This document shows positions 34,741-47,494 of a DNA stretch of 64,000 bases, piece after piece. The notes below the pieces were generated by a model. That model was given only the letters and a program-made list of their open reading frames with translations. It ran no database searches and was not told where the DNA came from. The stretch is from positions 295,803,966-295,867,965 of the forward strand of contig CM057009.1 in assembly GCA_029891345.1 (NCBI GenBank). Reading direction: 5' to 3'. Origin of the DNA: Dryococelus australis. Its lineage: Eukaryota; Arthropoda; Insecta; Phasmatodea; Phasmatidae. The position numbers and the translations under genes are program-made. Each line of letters begins with the position of its first letter. Positions within the stretch are counted from its first letter, which is position 1.

Positions 34741-35708
34741 TCAATCTTTTCTTCATTAGTAGGGTCACGTTTATTTCGCGAATTGACTTCGCAGAAGGCG
34801 AGACATTACAACCCTCTGTATACCCACTTACACAAGAAAATGCCGTTTTTTAATTTGCTGCTGTCGTTGTACAGTTCCGTTCATGATACTGTGACTAGGT
34901 CACACTATTGCTGTATGTTTATTCCTGTTTCATGGTTACACGGGAAATGTCTGGATAACTGTCGTCCCGTCGTAATACTGGAAAAAATGAATATGTGCTC
35001 CAATTACACCTTGTCATTTAAACAATTCCCGTCAATTGGGGCACTACCCAACTTGTTTATTGTCGAATAAAGAGTTATATCCAGTGTTCGGAATCAAAGT
35101 TTGGTATCTCGAGACCAATGGAAGTTGGTTTAGGCCATGTGTATTAATAAAAACTTATTTTTATTTTAAAAATAAAACATTATATTTGTAATTTGAGAAT
35201 GTGGTAACTTGCGGAGCATTTCAAGAGTGACGCGTTAAAAAGTGGGCTACTTCCTTTGTAAGCACAAGATTTATATGTTGATGTTTTAGTTGTATATATA
35301 TAGATAATTGTTTTCTTGTTGGGCACGAAGCTCAAATGCCTGCAGACAGTAAGTGAACTGAAACGAAGCAAACGGGAAGCTAGCAAACAAAGGGCAGACC
35401 AGTTCCGACACTGCCAAAGAATATGCCCGTCGGAACTCAGTTCCTATTCGATTCGGTTACGTGGAACGTGATGACGCAAAGACAATTCTATGACGTGAGT
35501 CGTAACGAAATACGACTTCGACTCGTTAGAAAGAGTCATCCGTTATGATGTTCGCCATTCACGCATCTTGTATCGCTCCACCCTCGATACTATTAAAATA
35601 GGGGCAGCCATATGATGGATTGTAGGTACCATCCAGATATTGTTAACATACACAGTAATACCGACCGATCCGTTGTTGCTTCCCTGCCTGTTGTTGTATG
35701 TGCTATAT
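34741..35708. other. No gene seen
   Basis: The 115-residue plus frame at 34723-35070 begins inside the SINE-2 tail and has no recognisable domain. Confidence 0.45.
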
Positions 35709-35963
35709 TGTAAATATGGAGTGGAGCGGACAGATCTGGGCTGCTGTTAGCATCGATGTCTTGAGATCCAAGGAGGGAGACGTGAGGTGAGTATGGAGCA
35801 GCGCCGGAATGCAAGGACGGGGGAAACGGGAGATCCCCGAGAAAACCCGTCGACCCAGCGGCGTCGACCCACGTGCGACCCCTCCGGGAATCGAACCCGG
35901 TTCGCCGAGGTGGGAGGCGAGCAGTCTGACCACTACACCGCCGCGGCCATTTCTGTAAATATG
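35709..35963 (-). mobile_element. SINE-1 copy f with perfect 10-bp target duplication
   Basis: TGTAAATATG occurs at 35709-35718 and again at 35954-35963, bounding the element. On the minus strand: head GGCCGCGGCGGTGTAGTGGT, B-box GGTTCGATTCCCGG, body blocks GGGTTTTCTCGGGGATCTCC and CATTCCGGCGCTGCTCCATA, then CTCAAGACATCG and a shortened tail. It shows the family plan: a tRNA-like head of about 70 nt with pol III A and B boxes, a body of about 170 nt, and a TCAC-type tail. The head is most like tRNA-Val or tRNA-Gly, which I cannot decide by eye. Confidence 0.95.
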
Positions 35964-37439
35964 ATTGCTCCATCAGAGAACTGCGTTCTTGCTGCAGAAT
36001 AGATAGCATCTCGAACAAAACACCTTCAACTACATTCGGATCGTTCCCACAACCCGCAAACCCGATTACAGAATTGTTCAGTACTAGCAACAGAATATTC
36101 TGCTAGGTTATTGCGGTTCTGATTGTTATGGAAAGAATACAAGTATTGTTGATATATTTTTCTGTTGGCGGTAATATCTATGTTATCAATATTTAAATGG
36201 CACCTACTTCCCATCAGATGGATGTCTCTATTTTAAAAATCTATATAGTTTCGACAGACACTTTTTCTCAGTGTGAAGAACGCTACTATAACTGAAATTC
36301 ACGTAAATCACAATATCCTACTTATTTATCTGTCATTTAATTACGTACTCAGCAATCATTAAAAATACGAAGCCAAAAATAGTTCATACCGGTATTTTGC
36401 TTATGCAATGCAATTTGCTTATGCAGTGTTTGGCGGTTTTGTGCGTTACTAATGTAACAAAGCAATAAGGTGTAACATTTCAGTTTCTGCCAATTCTACT
36501 ATCTACCTATATTAGCCATAATGTATTATTTTAAAATGAAAATTTTTAGCCTTTTTATAGAGAATGCTGAAAAGTATTGTTTATGCAAGTAAGTAACTAG
36601 GTGCTGAATCAGTTTAAAAAAAAAAAAAGCACTTAGAGTACCTTAGTAAGTGCGAAAATATTTTTGTTACAATTGGTTACAAATTTACAGATGATAAATA
36701 ATGCAGTTGATTCGAATTTTACTCATAGCTGAAAGCACTCTTTGGGTTGTTTCTTGCAGCCATAGTAATAGAAGTCAGGATTTCTTACAGACATGTATGA
36801 GAGGTGTAGAGAAACCTTTAAAACTAAATACAAGGTAGACGGTTGTATGCACGAAGTTCTTAGACTCCAGTTCCTGTTTGTGTGGAGATTGTGCTTATGA
36901 AATTAAAAAGAGTATGCGGATCAAAATGTTTCCTATATGTAGTTTTATTTCCAGTTTAATCTGTTTACATTCTGCTACCCAGCTGTGCTTATGTATGTTT
37001 GTTTCAGCAAGGTGCAGCATTGTTAGTCAAGATGCAAGTTGACTGTTGTGTAGCTTACATGGCGTGGGCTAGAACATGCTAGGCATCCAGGTCACGTTCT
37101 GCAAAGTCACAGCTGTATATTTTTAAAGTAAGACATAAATAAATGTCACGCAGCTGTAATGGGCAGATACGCAGTTGAAATAATAATTCACGTCATTCTA
37201 TAACTGATAATGGTGCTGCAAATAGAAAACAAGTTAAATTTACCTTTACATTTTTTTTCTATGAAGGCAGCATTTTTTTGCAAAAAAAAAATGTGTATAT
37301 ACCTCATTAAGGAATTAAGTACATATTTCTAATCACTAACAAATAGTTTAGTGGTAACAACAAAATTATCAATGGTGAATCTCGGCAAAAATTTCTGTAA
37401 TGACAATAGTTTTTTCCCCCACCGTCAGAGGTATGGTTA
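35964..37439. other. No gene seen
   Basis: AT-rich, with A runs at 36614-36628 and 37280-37290. No recognisable coding content. Confidence 0.5.
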
Positions 37440-37708
37440 GGGACACCTGAATTTCTCGAAAAGATTTCTTGCCTAGTTGAATGTCTAAACACTATCGCTC
37501 AAACCCACTTTTCTGAATAGATTATTTACTTGTTGCGTGTCTGAGGTGTTAACCCGCGAATCACAGACGTTCAGTAACGGAGTAACCTAATTCTGATAGG
37601 CCAGTGAAGTAAAAACATGTCTTATCGTTAGAACCTGCAACCAATAATCAGAAGAAAATATTGAAATATAGTCCGTGTCAAACTATTTTCACGAAAATCA
37701 GGCGTCCC
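37440..37708 (+). mobile_element. MITE-C2 second copy
   Basis: Left end GGGACACCTGAATTTCTCGA. The inverse of the right end is GGGACGCCTGATTTTCGTGA. The interior CGCGAATCACAGACGTTCAG, AATTCTGATAGGCCAGTGAA and AACCAATAATCAG follows 21210-21330. Confidence 0.75.
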
Positions 37709-40700
37709 TTTGTATGCCGGATAACGTGCATTCTTGTACTCCTGGCCCACGACTGGGAATTCAAGACTTCGCTTTTGCAAGAGATTAATCCAAATTGCCA
37801 TGGGCTTCACGCATTCACAATGAACCCTTTTACTTCAGTGATTTTTCTTGGTGACTCTAGCAATAAAAGTGGCACAAGTTTAAAGCCATTTTATTTTAAT
37901 CTGTTGGTGAAATAATTCGTCCTCCGAAATTCACTAGTTCTCCGAAATCAGGAGTAAGATATTTTTCCCGTTGTAAACTTGAAGAATAAGGGCGTTAATA
38001 AAGATTATGATGAATCAATCCCGTATCTCTTACTTGGGAGTACGCATACAGACAAAAGTGATTAAGCCTTTAATAGAACACAAAAAATTATTTCTACTTT
38101 GTATTAACTTTATTTACACAGCCATCCCTCTGAATTACTGCTGTCTGGGCGCTGTTGCCATAATTCTGGAAATTACTCCTACGTGCTGTAAATGTTGCCT
38201 TCAACTGGTTATCTGTGCCGAGAGAAACGTTTGTCTTGATTCGACAAAACAAACCTGCAGATCAGATTCAATAAGATATAATGTTTTTCACGAAGATTTC
38301 TGAACTCCACCGTATCAAATTAATACATGTTTGATAAAACTAAGTCAGTAACCAGCCTACTGCTGGATTTCGAAACTTATTTAGCTAAAAGATTAATTTA
38401 TTAAAACGGGTATTATATATTTGTTTGGCCGCATAAAAATAGCATTTGTTTGGATTAGACAAACGATTCTCTCATCTTACTGACACCTATTTCCAACCCG
38501 TTTACAATAGCTTCCTTGTTTCTTCTTCGCTCTAGAAATGCATCTTTACTGCGAAGATCTGTGGATCCCTGGCATGTTTCACGCATCATTGTAAGCAAAA
38601 ATGTAAAAACCATGGACGTGTACGGAATCCAGCTGGGTACGTAACGGTGCATCATGATTTGATTTGCACGAGAACTCACGTTATTTTTACATTCATGAGA
38701 TTTATATCCTACAAATATCTGACGGCTGCGCAATAACCACAGCGAAGTGAATTAACTTCTACGGCATTGAGTCAGGCAAAACGTATGTTGAGAACTTATT
38801 ATTGCAATATATATGTTTATTGTATTGTTTTCAGACCGAATACTAAAATACATTGTCTATCAAGCTTGGCTCGTTGCGGTATTTTCTAGTCATCGCTTCC
38901 TTTCAGTAAATTTCTTTTAAACCTTACATACAATGACGTGTTAGTGGAGAAGGGCGGTATTGTTTGGCAGAAGTTGTAAAATTGAAACTAAAGATTAATA
39001 ATATAATTTTTCTCTTTAATCTGTTTATAGGCGTTTAGTAGCTAGTGTGTTTTTGAGACAATACTGTCGTTCCTAACTCGTATTTCAGAGTGCTGAATAA
39101 TAAGTATTTCCAGTTTCGAACGCTTATAAACGTGGATATTGTTCTTCAAACAGCTTAGTTGAATCTTACGCAAACTCTGGAGCTGCTTAAGTTTCTGTCA
39201 CCTCCATGTTGTAATTCCGCCTGATCTATGTTTTTTTCACGCTGGTTAATGTTCAGAGACAGAAAGGAAAATTTTGTAAGACGATTTATTGTTGTCGAAC
39301 CATTATTAACATAACGAGAACATCTCCACAAAATTTCGAATGTTATTTTTTAGAGTTCGGAATTATTTGCATTAAAATACGGTACCGATTCCCTGTGTCG
39401 TTATTAAAACGAAAAATTACTATTGAAAATATATTTGATTAATTTATGGTAACATTTATGTTGTTTTAATCAAATCCGTTGCGAGTCTTGCCATCAGATG
39501 TGTTAATAATTCCAAACAAATGTTATTGGTTTAGAATGCAAGCAAAAGTTATCCGTTACTAAACTGGCAAAGTTGAATACATCCACTGTGAGTAAACAGC
39601 TGGCATTCCAACCAATGGATTATATTTTGTATATTTAACGCCTCATATTGCTCAAAATGTGACGAGAGTTCGAAGTTGTTCACTGATAAGATCTGAGATA
39701 TATTACAAACCCATTTTTGATATGTTTTATTTGTAATGAGTTGTAGAGGTGTAAGTATAGACTATGGGTGTGCAGAATAACAGGAGAAAATTGGATATGT
39801 GTAAAGGATATTGAAGGTGATGTTGGAATGTTCAACTAAAGTGTTGTGGTGTTGTGTAGTGGTTAATGTCTCTAGGAATAGTTTTGAAAGAAGCATGCCT
39901 ACTACAGAATCTCCAGTTTTCTCCTCACAACACTGTGCAGGACAATTGTTAATTTTCACTGACTACACACGTGTTTAAAATAAATGAGCTGCCGATTTAC
40001 AAGTTACCCGTGTATATAAGTGATGAGGTCCGGCGTATTACCTCCACAGTGTAAGTAAGAAGTTCAGTTTATTTTATTAAGATATTTTCTTAATGTGTAT
40101 TAATGTTAGTGCTACATTACTGATACTCGTACACACTCGAGACTCTTATATTGCATTACATCTTTTAATCCCCTTAGTTAATCCTTGATAATTGCACTTA
40201 CAAAAGACGTAGTTTCCCATTATGTGAAAATACACACGTAAAAAACTATACCGCTGAGCTTAAAGTAGCTGAAGTCGGTACGAAACACTTATATATTGAA
40301 AACTGGAGATACATCTGTAGCCAGGTCGTGCTGTAACGAGAATCAAAATAAGTGGCAGGTGCAGGTAAGATAATGACGAGAAGAATTTTTTTACATTTTT
40401 CATATTATATTAATAATTATATAAATATATATTATAGTATCATATTTATGTATGACAAAAGTGTTCATGTTGCTTTGCTATGTATACAATATTGTATGTA
40501 CATGTTTATGGATTGTACTTTATGAAAAACTACGGAAGATATGTTGACAAGCTCATAGTCCTCGCTTCAGCCTGTAGTGAATCGGTTCATGTCAAAAAAA
40601 TAATTGAATACATTTAACTTTCCCGCGTTGCACTCTTCGCCCCATACAATGATTTTCGCCTGCTCCGCTTTTCCCCAGCTTCGACTAGCTCTCAGCTGAA

Positions 40701-41809
40701 CTGTCGAAATTATGTGTTCAAACAGTAGTGAGTACGTTCAGAATCGTTTCTTTGTCTAGTAGAGTGGTGAAGTTACTAAAAAAATAAACGCGATATGGTT
40801 ATATTCTGGTTGCATTAACACTTGGCCAGAAGAAATGTAGTGGCCTTTGAAAAGACGCCGTTACGTGAACAGAGCGCTCATCTCAGTCGAGGTCGCAGGT
40901 TTCCCACGTTTCTCGAGTCAGGAGAGCAGCAGAGCGTTGCGGATCCGAAAGCCAGTCCAAACCCAGTTGGCATGCGCACTCCACTCACAGTGTTGACATA
41001 GAACAAGAGCGAATACGGACGAGAAACAGCTCCTTGTACCGCGCACGCCGTGCCTTATCACTTGACTGGCCGCTCCGTTCGCCAGCCAGCTCACGCCTGG
41101 CTAGGAGGGTGACAGTAAAGAGGGTTTACAATCGCGTCATTGGAAGTTAGTGCCCGCGATAACACCAACATAGACATTCTACCACGAGAATTAATGACTT
41201 TATGGAACATATCTGTTTTGAGTCAAAATTACATACTGATTTAACCTACATATATTTTAGATGCTGATTTAATAACTTGCTAAAACTATTTAAAATATTT
41301 AATCCGTTTTTTGCACTGCTTGTGCAAGATTCATTCTATTCTGTTCGTCACATTTGAAGGTAACGTAAATATTTCAAAGACAGAGTTAACACAAACAGCA
41401 CAGGTATATATTTAATTATTGCCGAAAACAGCGTTCGGAATGTAAATTGTGTTAGTCAAGTAGGTTCTAATTACGCAATTTTAAAACTTCGTTCTAGAAC
41501 CTCTCAAGAATAATGCAAGCCGTAAACATGCTGTGAATGATACCCGGAAAAAAAAATCAAATTTTATATTTCTTTTTTGTAAATAATCTCTTTTATTAAA
41601 CATTGGACACAACGTGATTATTAACTACTTCAATGAAGCGTATTTATCACAAAATAATCGTTAAAACTATTTTTTCTTTTATTATAATAGGTGATTATTT
41701 CTCGTAACGCATGTCTGCTGTTGGTATTAATCCAGGCACCTACCACCCACCACATCTGAAAAATACTTTAAAATAAAAATAATCCTTACAATACGAAAAT
41801 GTCGGCTCT
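37709..41809. other. 4.1-kb stretch without a recognised gene
   Basis: Mostly AT-rich. 40610-41150 is relatively richer in G+C and CpG (TCGCCAGCCAGCTCACGCC, ACCGCGCACGCCGTGCC), and a consensus splice donor CAG/GTAAG lies at about 40362. Together these might mark a host promoter or exon, but no reading frame of note accompanies them. Frames of 92-98 residues at 38007-38303 and 38455-38733 are unrecognised. Confidence 0.45.
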
Positions 41810-42022
41810 TGTCTCCTTACTTGATCTGTGCTCCTGGCCATTCACTCGCCAGCCGACGGTAGGCCATGCAGCCAATAGGGGATCTTCCGCAGCAAGCAGC
41901 AGTCAATGAGACACGATGCCCGTCCCCTGAGCCTTGCGCAGCCAATCACCGAATGGGCACTCCCACATCAAAGAAAACGAAGCGCCATTTCGCCTCTGTA
42001 TGACTAGACATTCTGTGAGAAA
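41810..42022 (-). mobile_element. MITE-D partial copy
   Basis: Has CACTCGCCAGCCGACGG, GCAGCCAATAGGGGATC, AGCAGTCAATGAGACAC, GCGCAGCCAATCACCGAATG and CGCCATTTCGCCTCTGTATG. One terminus (CATTCTGTGA) is recognisable and the other is not. Confidence 0.7.
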
Positions 42023-42087
42023 GACGAAACAATGGTCCCTCACCACTTACCGACAGTTTCGTCCCGTTAGTGAGTCCCTCTCCGTGA

Positions 42088-42326
42088 AGAGTGAGTGAAG
42101 AGATTTGGACGTCTCTTAACGCCGAGGTCTTGAGAGCCGATGGCGGTGAAGTGAGATGAGTATGGATCAGCGCCGGAATGAAATTGTGGCGGAAGCGGGA
42201 GATCACCGAGAAAACCCACCGACCAGCGGCATCGTCCGACACGATTCCCAAATGCGAAAATCCGGGATCGAATCCGGTTCACCTTGATGGGAGGCGATTA
42301 GTCTAACCACTACGCCATCCCGGCCC
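42088..42326 (-). mobile_element. SINE-1 copy g
   Basis: The minus-strand head GGGCCGGGATGGCGTAGTGG is followed by a full body and a tail of GAGTGAGTGAAGAG seen from the plus strand. It faces copy h head to head. Confidence 0.9.
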
Positions 42327-42357
42327 TCTCTCTAGTCGTCTGGCCACAGAACACGTA

Positions 42358-42618
42358 GGGGCCGTGGTGGTGTAGTGGTTGGACTACTCGCCTCCAATCA
42401 AGGCGAACCTAGTTCGATTCCCAGCAGGATCGCCCTCGGATATTCGCACGTGGAAATCGTGCAGGACGATACCGCTGGTCTGTAGATTTTCTCGGAGATC
42501 TCACGTTTCCCCCGTCCTTGCATTCCGGCGCTGCTCCATACTCACCTCAGTTCACCCTCATCGGCTATCACGATCTCGATGTTGAGAGCATCCCAAATCT
42601 CTTCTCTCACTCACTCAA
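42358..42618 (+). mobile_element. SINE-1 copy h with perfect 10-bp target duplication
   Basis: AGAACACGTA at 42348-42357 is repeated at 42619-42628. Head GGGCCGTGGTGGTGTAGTGG, B-box AGTTCGATTCCC, tail CTCTCACTCACTCA. The intact duplication makes this one of the younger copies. Confidence 0.95.
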
Positions 42619-42671
42619 AGAACACGTAAACGTTACAGAAGTGAAGTGTATTGGAGGCTCCTCCCATGTAA

Positions 42672-42974
42672 GCACAGAGTAGATAAGCACACAGATGCGA
42701 ACATACGTGGTGATTCCTTTGACGTGCTTATACGGCATTTCGTAATTGCCTGCACGAGGATCTAGGAACGGGCCTTGTGCCTGATTGGCTACAGCGTGCT
42801 GCGAAATACTCCCTTATTGGCTGAGACGACTCCTGACAAGTAGGATACCAGGCGCTGATTGGTGAGCGGCGTCCAGGCATGTGGCTGGCCAGTGACGCCA
42901 TTTTGCCGTCGTGTGCGGCTGGAGTTCGCGATATAAGCAGGTATTTCGCCTCTGTAATATTAAGTACTCTGTGA
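42672..42974 (+). mobile_element. MITE-D copy
   Basis: Begins GCACAGAGTAGATAAGCACA and ends ATATTAAGTACTCTGTGA. Interior CCTGATTGGCTACAG, CTTATTGGCTGAG, CGCTGATTGGTGAGC and TGACGCCATTTTGCC. Confidence 0.8.
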
Positions 42975-43455
42975 CGTAAGCGTGCAACCGCTCGCCCGAC
43001 GCTCTGGCCGCAGGCCTCATGCCTTGATAGGTTGCTTCGCGACGCGGGGCTGATCTGCTGCTGCTGATTGACCAGTGCAGATGTGACGTCTTGCTGTAGA
43101 TCTCTGTGGGTGGAGGCCGAGGAATTTTAATTTTTGACATTTTTTATTATAACGTATCCGTTTTCTTTTAGATTATAACAAAATGTAATTTCAAGGCTCT
43201 GTAAATTTAAAATTTAATTGTTTTTAATTTTTATAACGTGACAAATTTTATGTTTATATTATTTTCCAAATTTGTTTTAAATTCAATTAACTAAGACCAG
43301 TTATGGCCTTCAGCTGGGTACTGGTGCCATTTTAATATGTTCTGATCTGCAGAGCTCCGTGCAGGAGTGAGGTAGCGTCACCCAATCGGAGTCCGTCCGT
43401 TGGGGGTGTCGTTATGTCACCAGCTTCTTGTGCCCGGAGGTTAGATTGAAGGCCC
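42975..43455. other. No gene seen
   Basis: Includes CAGTTATGGCCTTCAGCTGG (43300-43319), which resembles AGCGATGGCCTACAGCCGGG at 44233-44252, a short dispersed match on either side of the element at 43456. Confidence 0.45.
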
Positions 43456-44036
43456 TTACACAATTGAAAACTTTAACATTTGACTTTACCATTTGGCTTT
43501 ACGTTTGCTTTCCGACATGCTGTTTACTATGGAGCTTGACACAATGGAACTGTCAAAGGTAAAGTCAAGCACTCTTGACTTTACGATTTCGAAAAGTTAA
43601 AATTTAAAGTCAAAGTCATGCAGCAATTTGCCGAGAATTTATCAGAGGTCATGTGGAAAGTGCGTTATTTTGTTGTAGGGCTATTTTAATATCGGTATAT
43701 TAAAATATGCTCGTCTTAAATTAAATAAATGGCAAATGAATAAAACGTGAAGAGTAAATATATGAATTGACATATTTTAATAAAGTAAACAAATGAGTTT
43801 TTGGTTATGAAATAAACTTTTAATTAAAATTTTAAGCCTATTTTTAGAAAAGGTACCTAAAATGCATTCCTGGATAATATAATAATTATTTACATAGCAA
43901 GATACACATTTTTATGAAGCTCGCAGAACCGATGTTCAATTGTCTGAACTCTGACTTTATAATTGTACTGTGTACTGGTGGTTTCGTCAGAGGAAAGGGA
44001 ATGTAAAGTCAAATGCTAAAGTTGTCTATTGTGTAA
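43456..44036. mobile_element. Non-autonomous TIR element, hAT-like (581 bp)
   Basis: The left end starts TTACACAATTGAAAACTTTA and continues ACATTTGACTTTAC. The inverse of the right end starts TTACACAATAGACAACTTTA and continues GCATTTGACTTTAC, so about 33 of 37 positions agree. The flanking 8-mers GAAGGCCC and GAAGCTCG agree at 5 positions, which may be a decayed hAT-type 8-bp duplication. AAAGTCAA/TTGACTTT words recur inside (near 43480, 43564, 43576 and 43610), as subterminal repeats often do. No coding capacity. Confidence 0.7.
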
Positions 44037-46401
44037 GAAGCTCGGGGATGGACTCGGGCGGCAGCGGCCGGCGTAAGTGGGATAGTGGAAAAAAAAAAAA
44101 AAAAAAAAAAAACTTAACTGAAGAACAAACCTCACTGAGGTGATATGGCTCCGCACCTGACGAGAGAGACTCTCCGCGGGGCTGTCGGACCATGGATCCA
44201 AATACTAAAACGTAAGATGCCTAGTTAAAACTCCAGCGATGGCCTACAGCCGGGAACTGGAACAATAGCAACACACTGTTCTGTAGAGCGAGGGAATTGT
44301 CGCGGAGCACGCGATCCACGCGCTGCTTGCAGTTCTCTTTCCTCGCCTGTTCTGTGCTGGTGCATTGTTAATCAAAGTGGACGGAGACTGTTATCAAATG
44401 AGCCACTGCGCTCACCTGTACGACATGCATTAAAAACACTACATACGCCACCGAAACTCTCAATAAAGCACAATTTATACTGTATGTGAAAGAAGAATGC
44501 ACGTACCTTGTAGCACTGCAAAATATTTTTATCGAATATAATGATGTAATTTTAAAAATCAGATTATAATATTTGATTTTCAATTAGAATTCAAGCGTAT
44601 TTGCAATACGGATGATTCTAGCACATTTTGGAAGAAACCTTTCGTCCAGCAAGACCACTATAACAAATAGGGTGTTTGTATGTAACGAAACAATTAGTAA
44701 CAATTCTACAAATATATAAAATAATTAATCAATATTTTCGACGCCCATTACAGCTACGAAAGTTACGAATTTTTTACTAAAATTAATGCATACGAAGTAA
44801 ATTTTATAACATTATATAGTTACATTAATACCAGTATTTGCTTACATGCAGTCACATTGATTATTGCAGTTGCCTTACTTTATGAAGTTTTTTTTTTTTC
44901 TTCTTCTTCCAAAAAGTGTATTTGAAGCATCCGATAAAGAAATACGCTTAAATCCGTATAAAAATATATACTGCTATTCATTCATGTTTATATATATATA
45001 TTTAAATAAGTAAATCCCAGAAAAATATCATACAGTGTTACAAAATACGTGCATTATTCTTTCATATGTGGCATAAATCGTTCTTTTCTGACAATTGTGG
45101 TAGCGTGTACTACATTTTAATAATAGAGTATTTTGTACAGTCAGGTGCAGTGGTCTCTTGGAAGCCGCTCTGCTTGTACCTTGCGACAGCTCAAGTGTCG
45201 GAATGTTTGCGTTTTTATCCAATCTCAGCCAGCACAAAATTTACGTATGGCTCGAGATGAATGCTTAGTAGCTTACTGAATGTCCCTACATAACTTTTTT
45301 TTTTTTCCTCGTTAAATTACTGAAGATCGCTTTGTAGAAGTTTGGAGTTACTGAAATGCATAGAGAATTTTGGACTCGCTCTCATTCGCAATGCTAGAGA
45401 TCTTGCAATTTTTGCTGTTTTAAGATTTTAAGAATAAATCATACAAAACTTTTCTATATTCATTAATATTAACGTAGCACCTGAAATACGAATGCATGTC
45501 TACGTTATAATTAACATTACGAAACTGAAGAAAAAATTTCATATTACATTATCTGTAACAGAGCTATACGTTATAGTCCAGTTTGTCCGTAGTTTAGTAG
45601 TTATGGTAAAGTAAACATGTTAAAGTGTGTTGAAACGTTTCCTTTTATTTCCCTTCCTTAGAGTTTAAATCAGAAAAAAAATCCAATGAGGCACATCAGA
45701 TCGAATATTAGGTCTGTATTGTCTGTGCTAGTTACAAATTTGAATGTATTTTAGGTAACTTGGCAATGAAATCTTCTTAAATTCTAAAGTATAAGCACCA
45801 GCGGAAATAAGAACGTACATCGTTTTAAAATCGTGCATTTTGACATGAACCGAATTCCTACGTTCAGGCGAAAAGAAACACAGATATCATATATTACAAT
45901 CAGGAAGATCGATCTTCTGTACATAAAATACCTGGAATTGAACAACAATTGCTCGCATTACTGTAAACAAATTCCTATGATAAATTGTTCCCTTACACAA
46001 ATTTCTGAAATTTTATAAGTTGTTTGAAAACACAGTATGTACGTGAACTGACAGTGTAATGAAGAAAACCATTTGCTACATACGAAATAAATATGATGAA
46101 GTCTATGTATGATGGCCTTGTTTATTTCATTACCTAAGCAAACTCACGTTTTGGAAAAACGTTTACTTTGTTTTACTGCTGAGTGTCAAAATATTTTGTT
46201 CCGTAAGAAGTGATTTACAGGCTAACGGTTGTTGAATGGAGGTATGAGGATTCCAGATATTCTTCCTGCGGCGAGCTAGACTTCAAGCAAGTATACTGCA
46301 GCGCTCGTGTTGTGGTTGGACAAGAGTGGTTTGGATACACCCTCGACAAGTCTCCAACCTGTACCAACGAGGAGGACGAAAATGCAACACAGTTGATGCC
46401 T
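44037..46401. other. No gene seen; poly(A) at 44089-44112
   Basis: A GC-rich scrap (44040-44080) precedes a 24-base A run. The remainder is AT-rich, with T runs at 44888-44899 and 45296-45306. No recognised coding content. Confidence 0.5.
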
Positions 46402-46902
46402 GGAGCACTGAGGTATGCAGAGGTGAAATGGTGGTGTGTTTTGCGAACTGCGGCCACACGCGCCAGCAAAATGGCCTCACCGGCTAAAAATATGGCGGAA
46501 CGTCGTTGAACAATCAACTCCTGAAGACCAACTTGCCAGACAGCACCCCGACCAATAGGGAATAAGTATTCCATAACTTGCAACAGCCGATCAGACCAAA
46601 GTCACGTTTCCACAGCTTGGCCCTGCCAGTGAAATGCCGAGTTGGAGCCGATCTCCCGTGGCGCAGTCGGTAGGTGCGCCATCGATCTGTGATGCGGGAG
46701 GCTCTGGGTTCCAATCCAGGCCAAGACACGGGTGTTAATTTAGTTAGATTATAAGTTAACCTGTAAGCCGTCCCCTGCCAAGCTTATCAGCATTAAATCG
46801 GGGGACGTTGAAAGGCCCTTTACAATTACCTAGTGGGAGTACTTCAAAGGAGCGCCGCCTCACCATTCCACATCTTTATATTTAGATATTTTGTTGTTGA
46901 TT
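46402..46902 (+). mobile_element. MITE-D copy split by SINE-2
   Basis: The left part begins near GCACTGAGGTATGCAGAGGT and includes CAGCAAAATGGCCTCACC, GACCAATAGGGAATAAG and CAGCCGATCAGACC. The right part, after the SINE, ends near CATCTTTATATTTAGATATT. Confidence 0.6.
46648..46832 (+). mobile_element. SINE-2 copy 2, nested in MITE-D
   Basis: Head GATCTCCCGTGGCGCAGTCG, B-box-like GGGTTCCAATCC (one base changed), body GGGTGTTAATTTAGTTAG, and hairpin arms CGTCCCC and GGGGACG. Ends GGCCCTTTACAATTA. Confidence 0.9.
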
Positions 46903-46916
46903 ACTCAAATCCTCGC

Positions 46917-47219
46917 CACAGATTAGATAAGTACACAGAGAAAAGATTATGTGGCGGTTTTTTTTTTAACGTGGGCTTACACATTCACTAATTGACTGCG
47001 TGAGTATCGAGGAATTGACCTTGTGTCTGATTGGCTACAGCATGCTGAGGAAGATTACCTATCGGGTGATCTGCGACCTGGCAAGTACGATACTGGACGC
47101 TGATTGGCGAACGTTGTTCCGACATGTTCTTAGCTAGTGACGCCATTTTGTTGGCTTGCGCGGCTTCATTATGCGATACAATCGTATGTTTCACCTCTGT
47201 ATAGTTAAGCACTCGGTAA
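46917..47219 (+). mobile_element. MITE-D copy
   Basis: Begins CCACAGATTAGATAAGTACA and ends CACCTCTGTATAGTTAAGCA (then CTCGGTAA). CTGATTGGCTACAG and CTGATTGGCGAAC are conserved. It lies about 15 bp from the preceding copy, so two MITE-D copies are nearly tandem. Confidence 0.8.
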
Positions 47220-47494
47220 CCTCACACCATGGCAGCAGGCAATGAATAAACAGTTGTTGGCCGAGCATGTGAAGAACTACTAGGTTGCTACCACATGAAA
47301 ACTAAAGATTTACGTACATCAAACAATTAATACAAAAAAAAATTTAAGAAATTGTTTCAAGTTTAAAAACCGCATAAAAAACTGTACGCCACAAAGACAT
47401 TTTAATTCCGAGAGCTTAGTAAAGCAAGAAAAATTGTACACGTTAACCGATATCTATCATTGGAGCTGTTCCCAAATTCCTAGGGTTGTATCTA

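Noticed and set aside
46215-46583. 122-residue minus-strand frame
   Set aside because: It overlaps a MITE-D copy on both strands, with no recognisable protein content.
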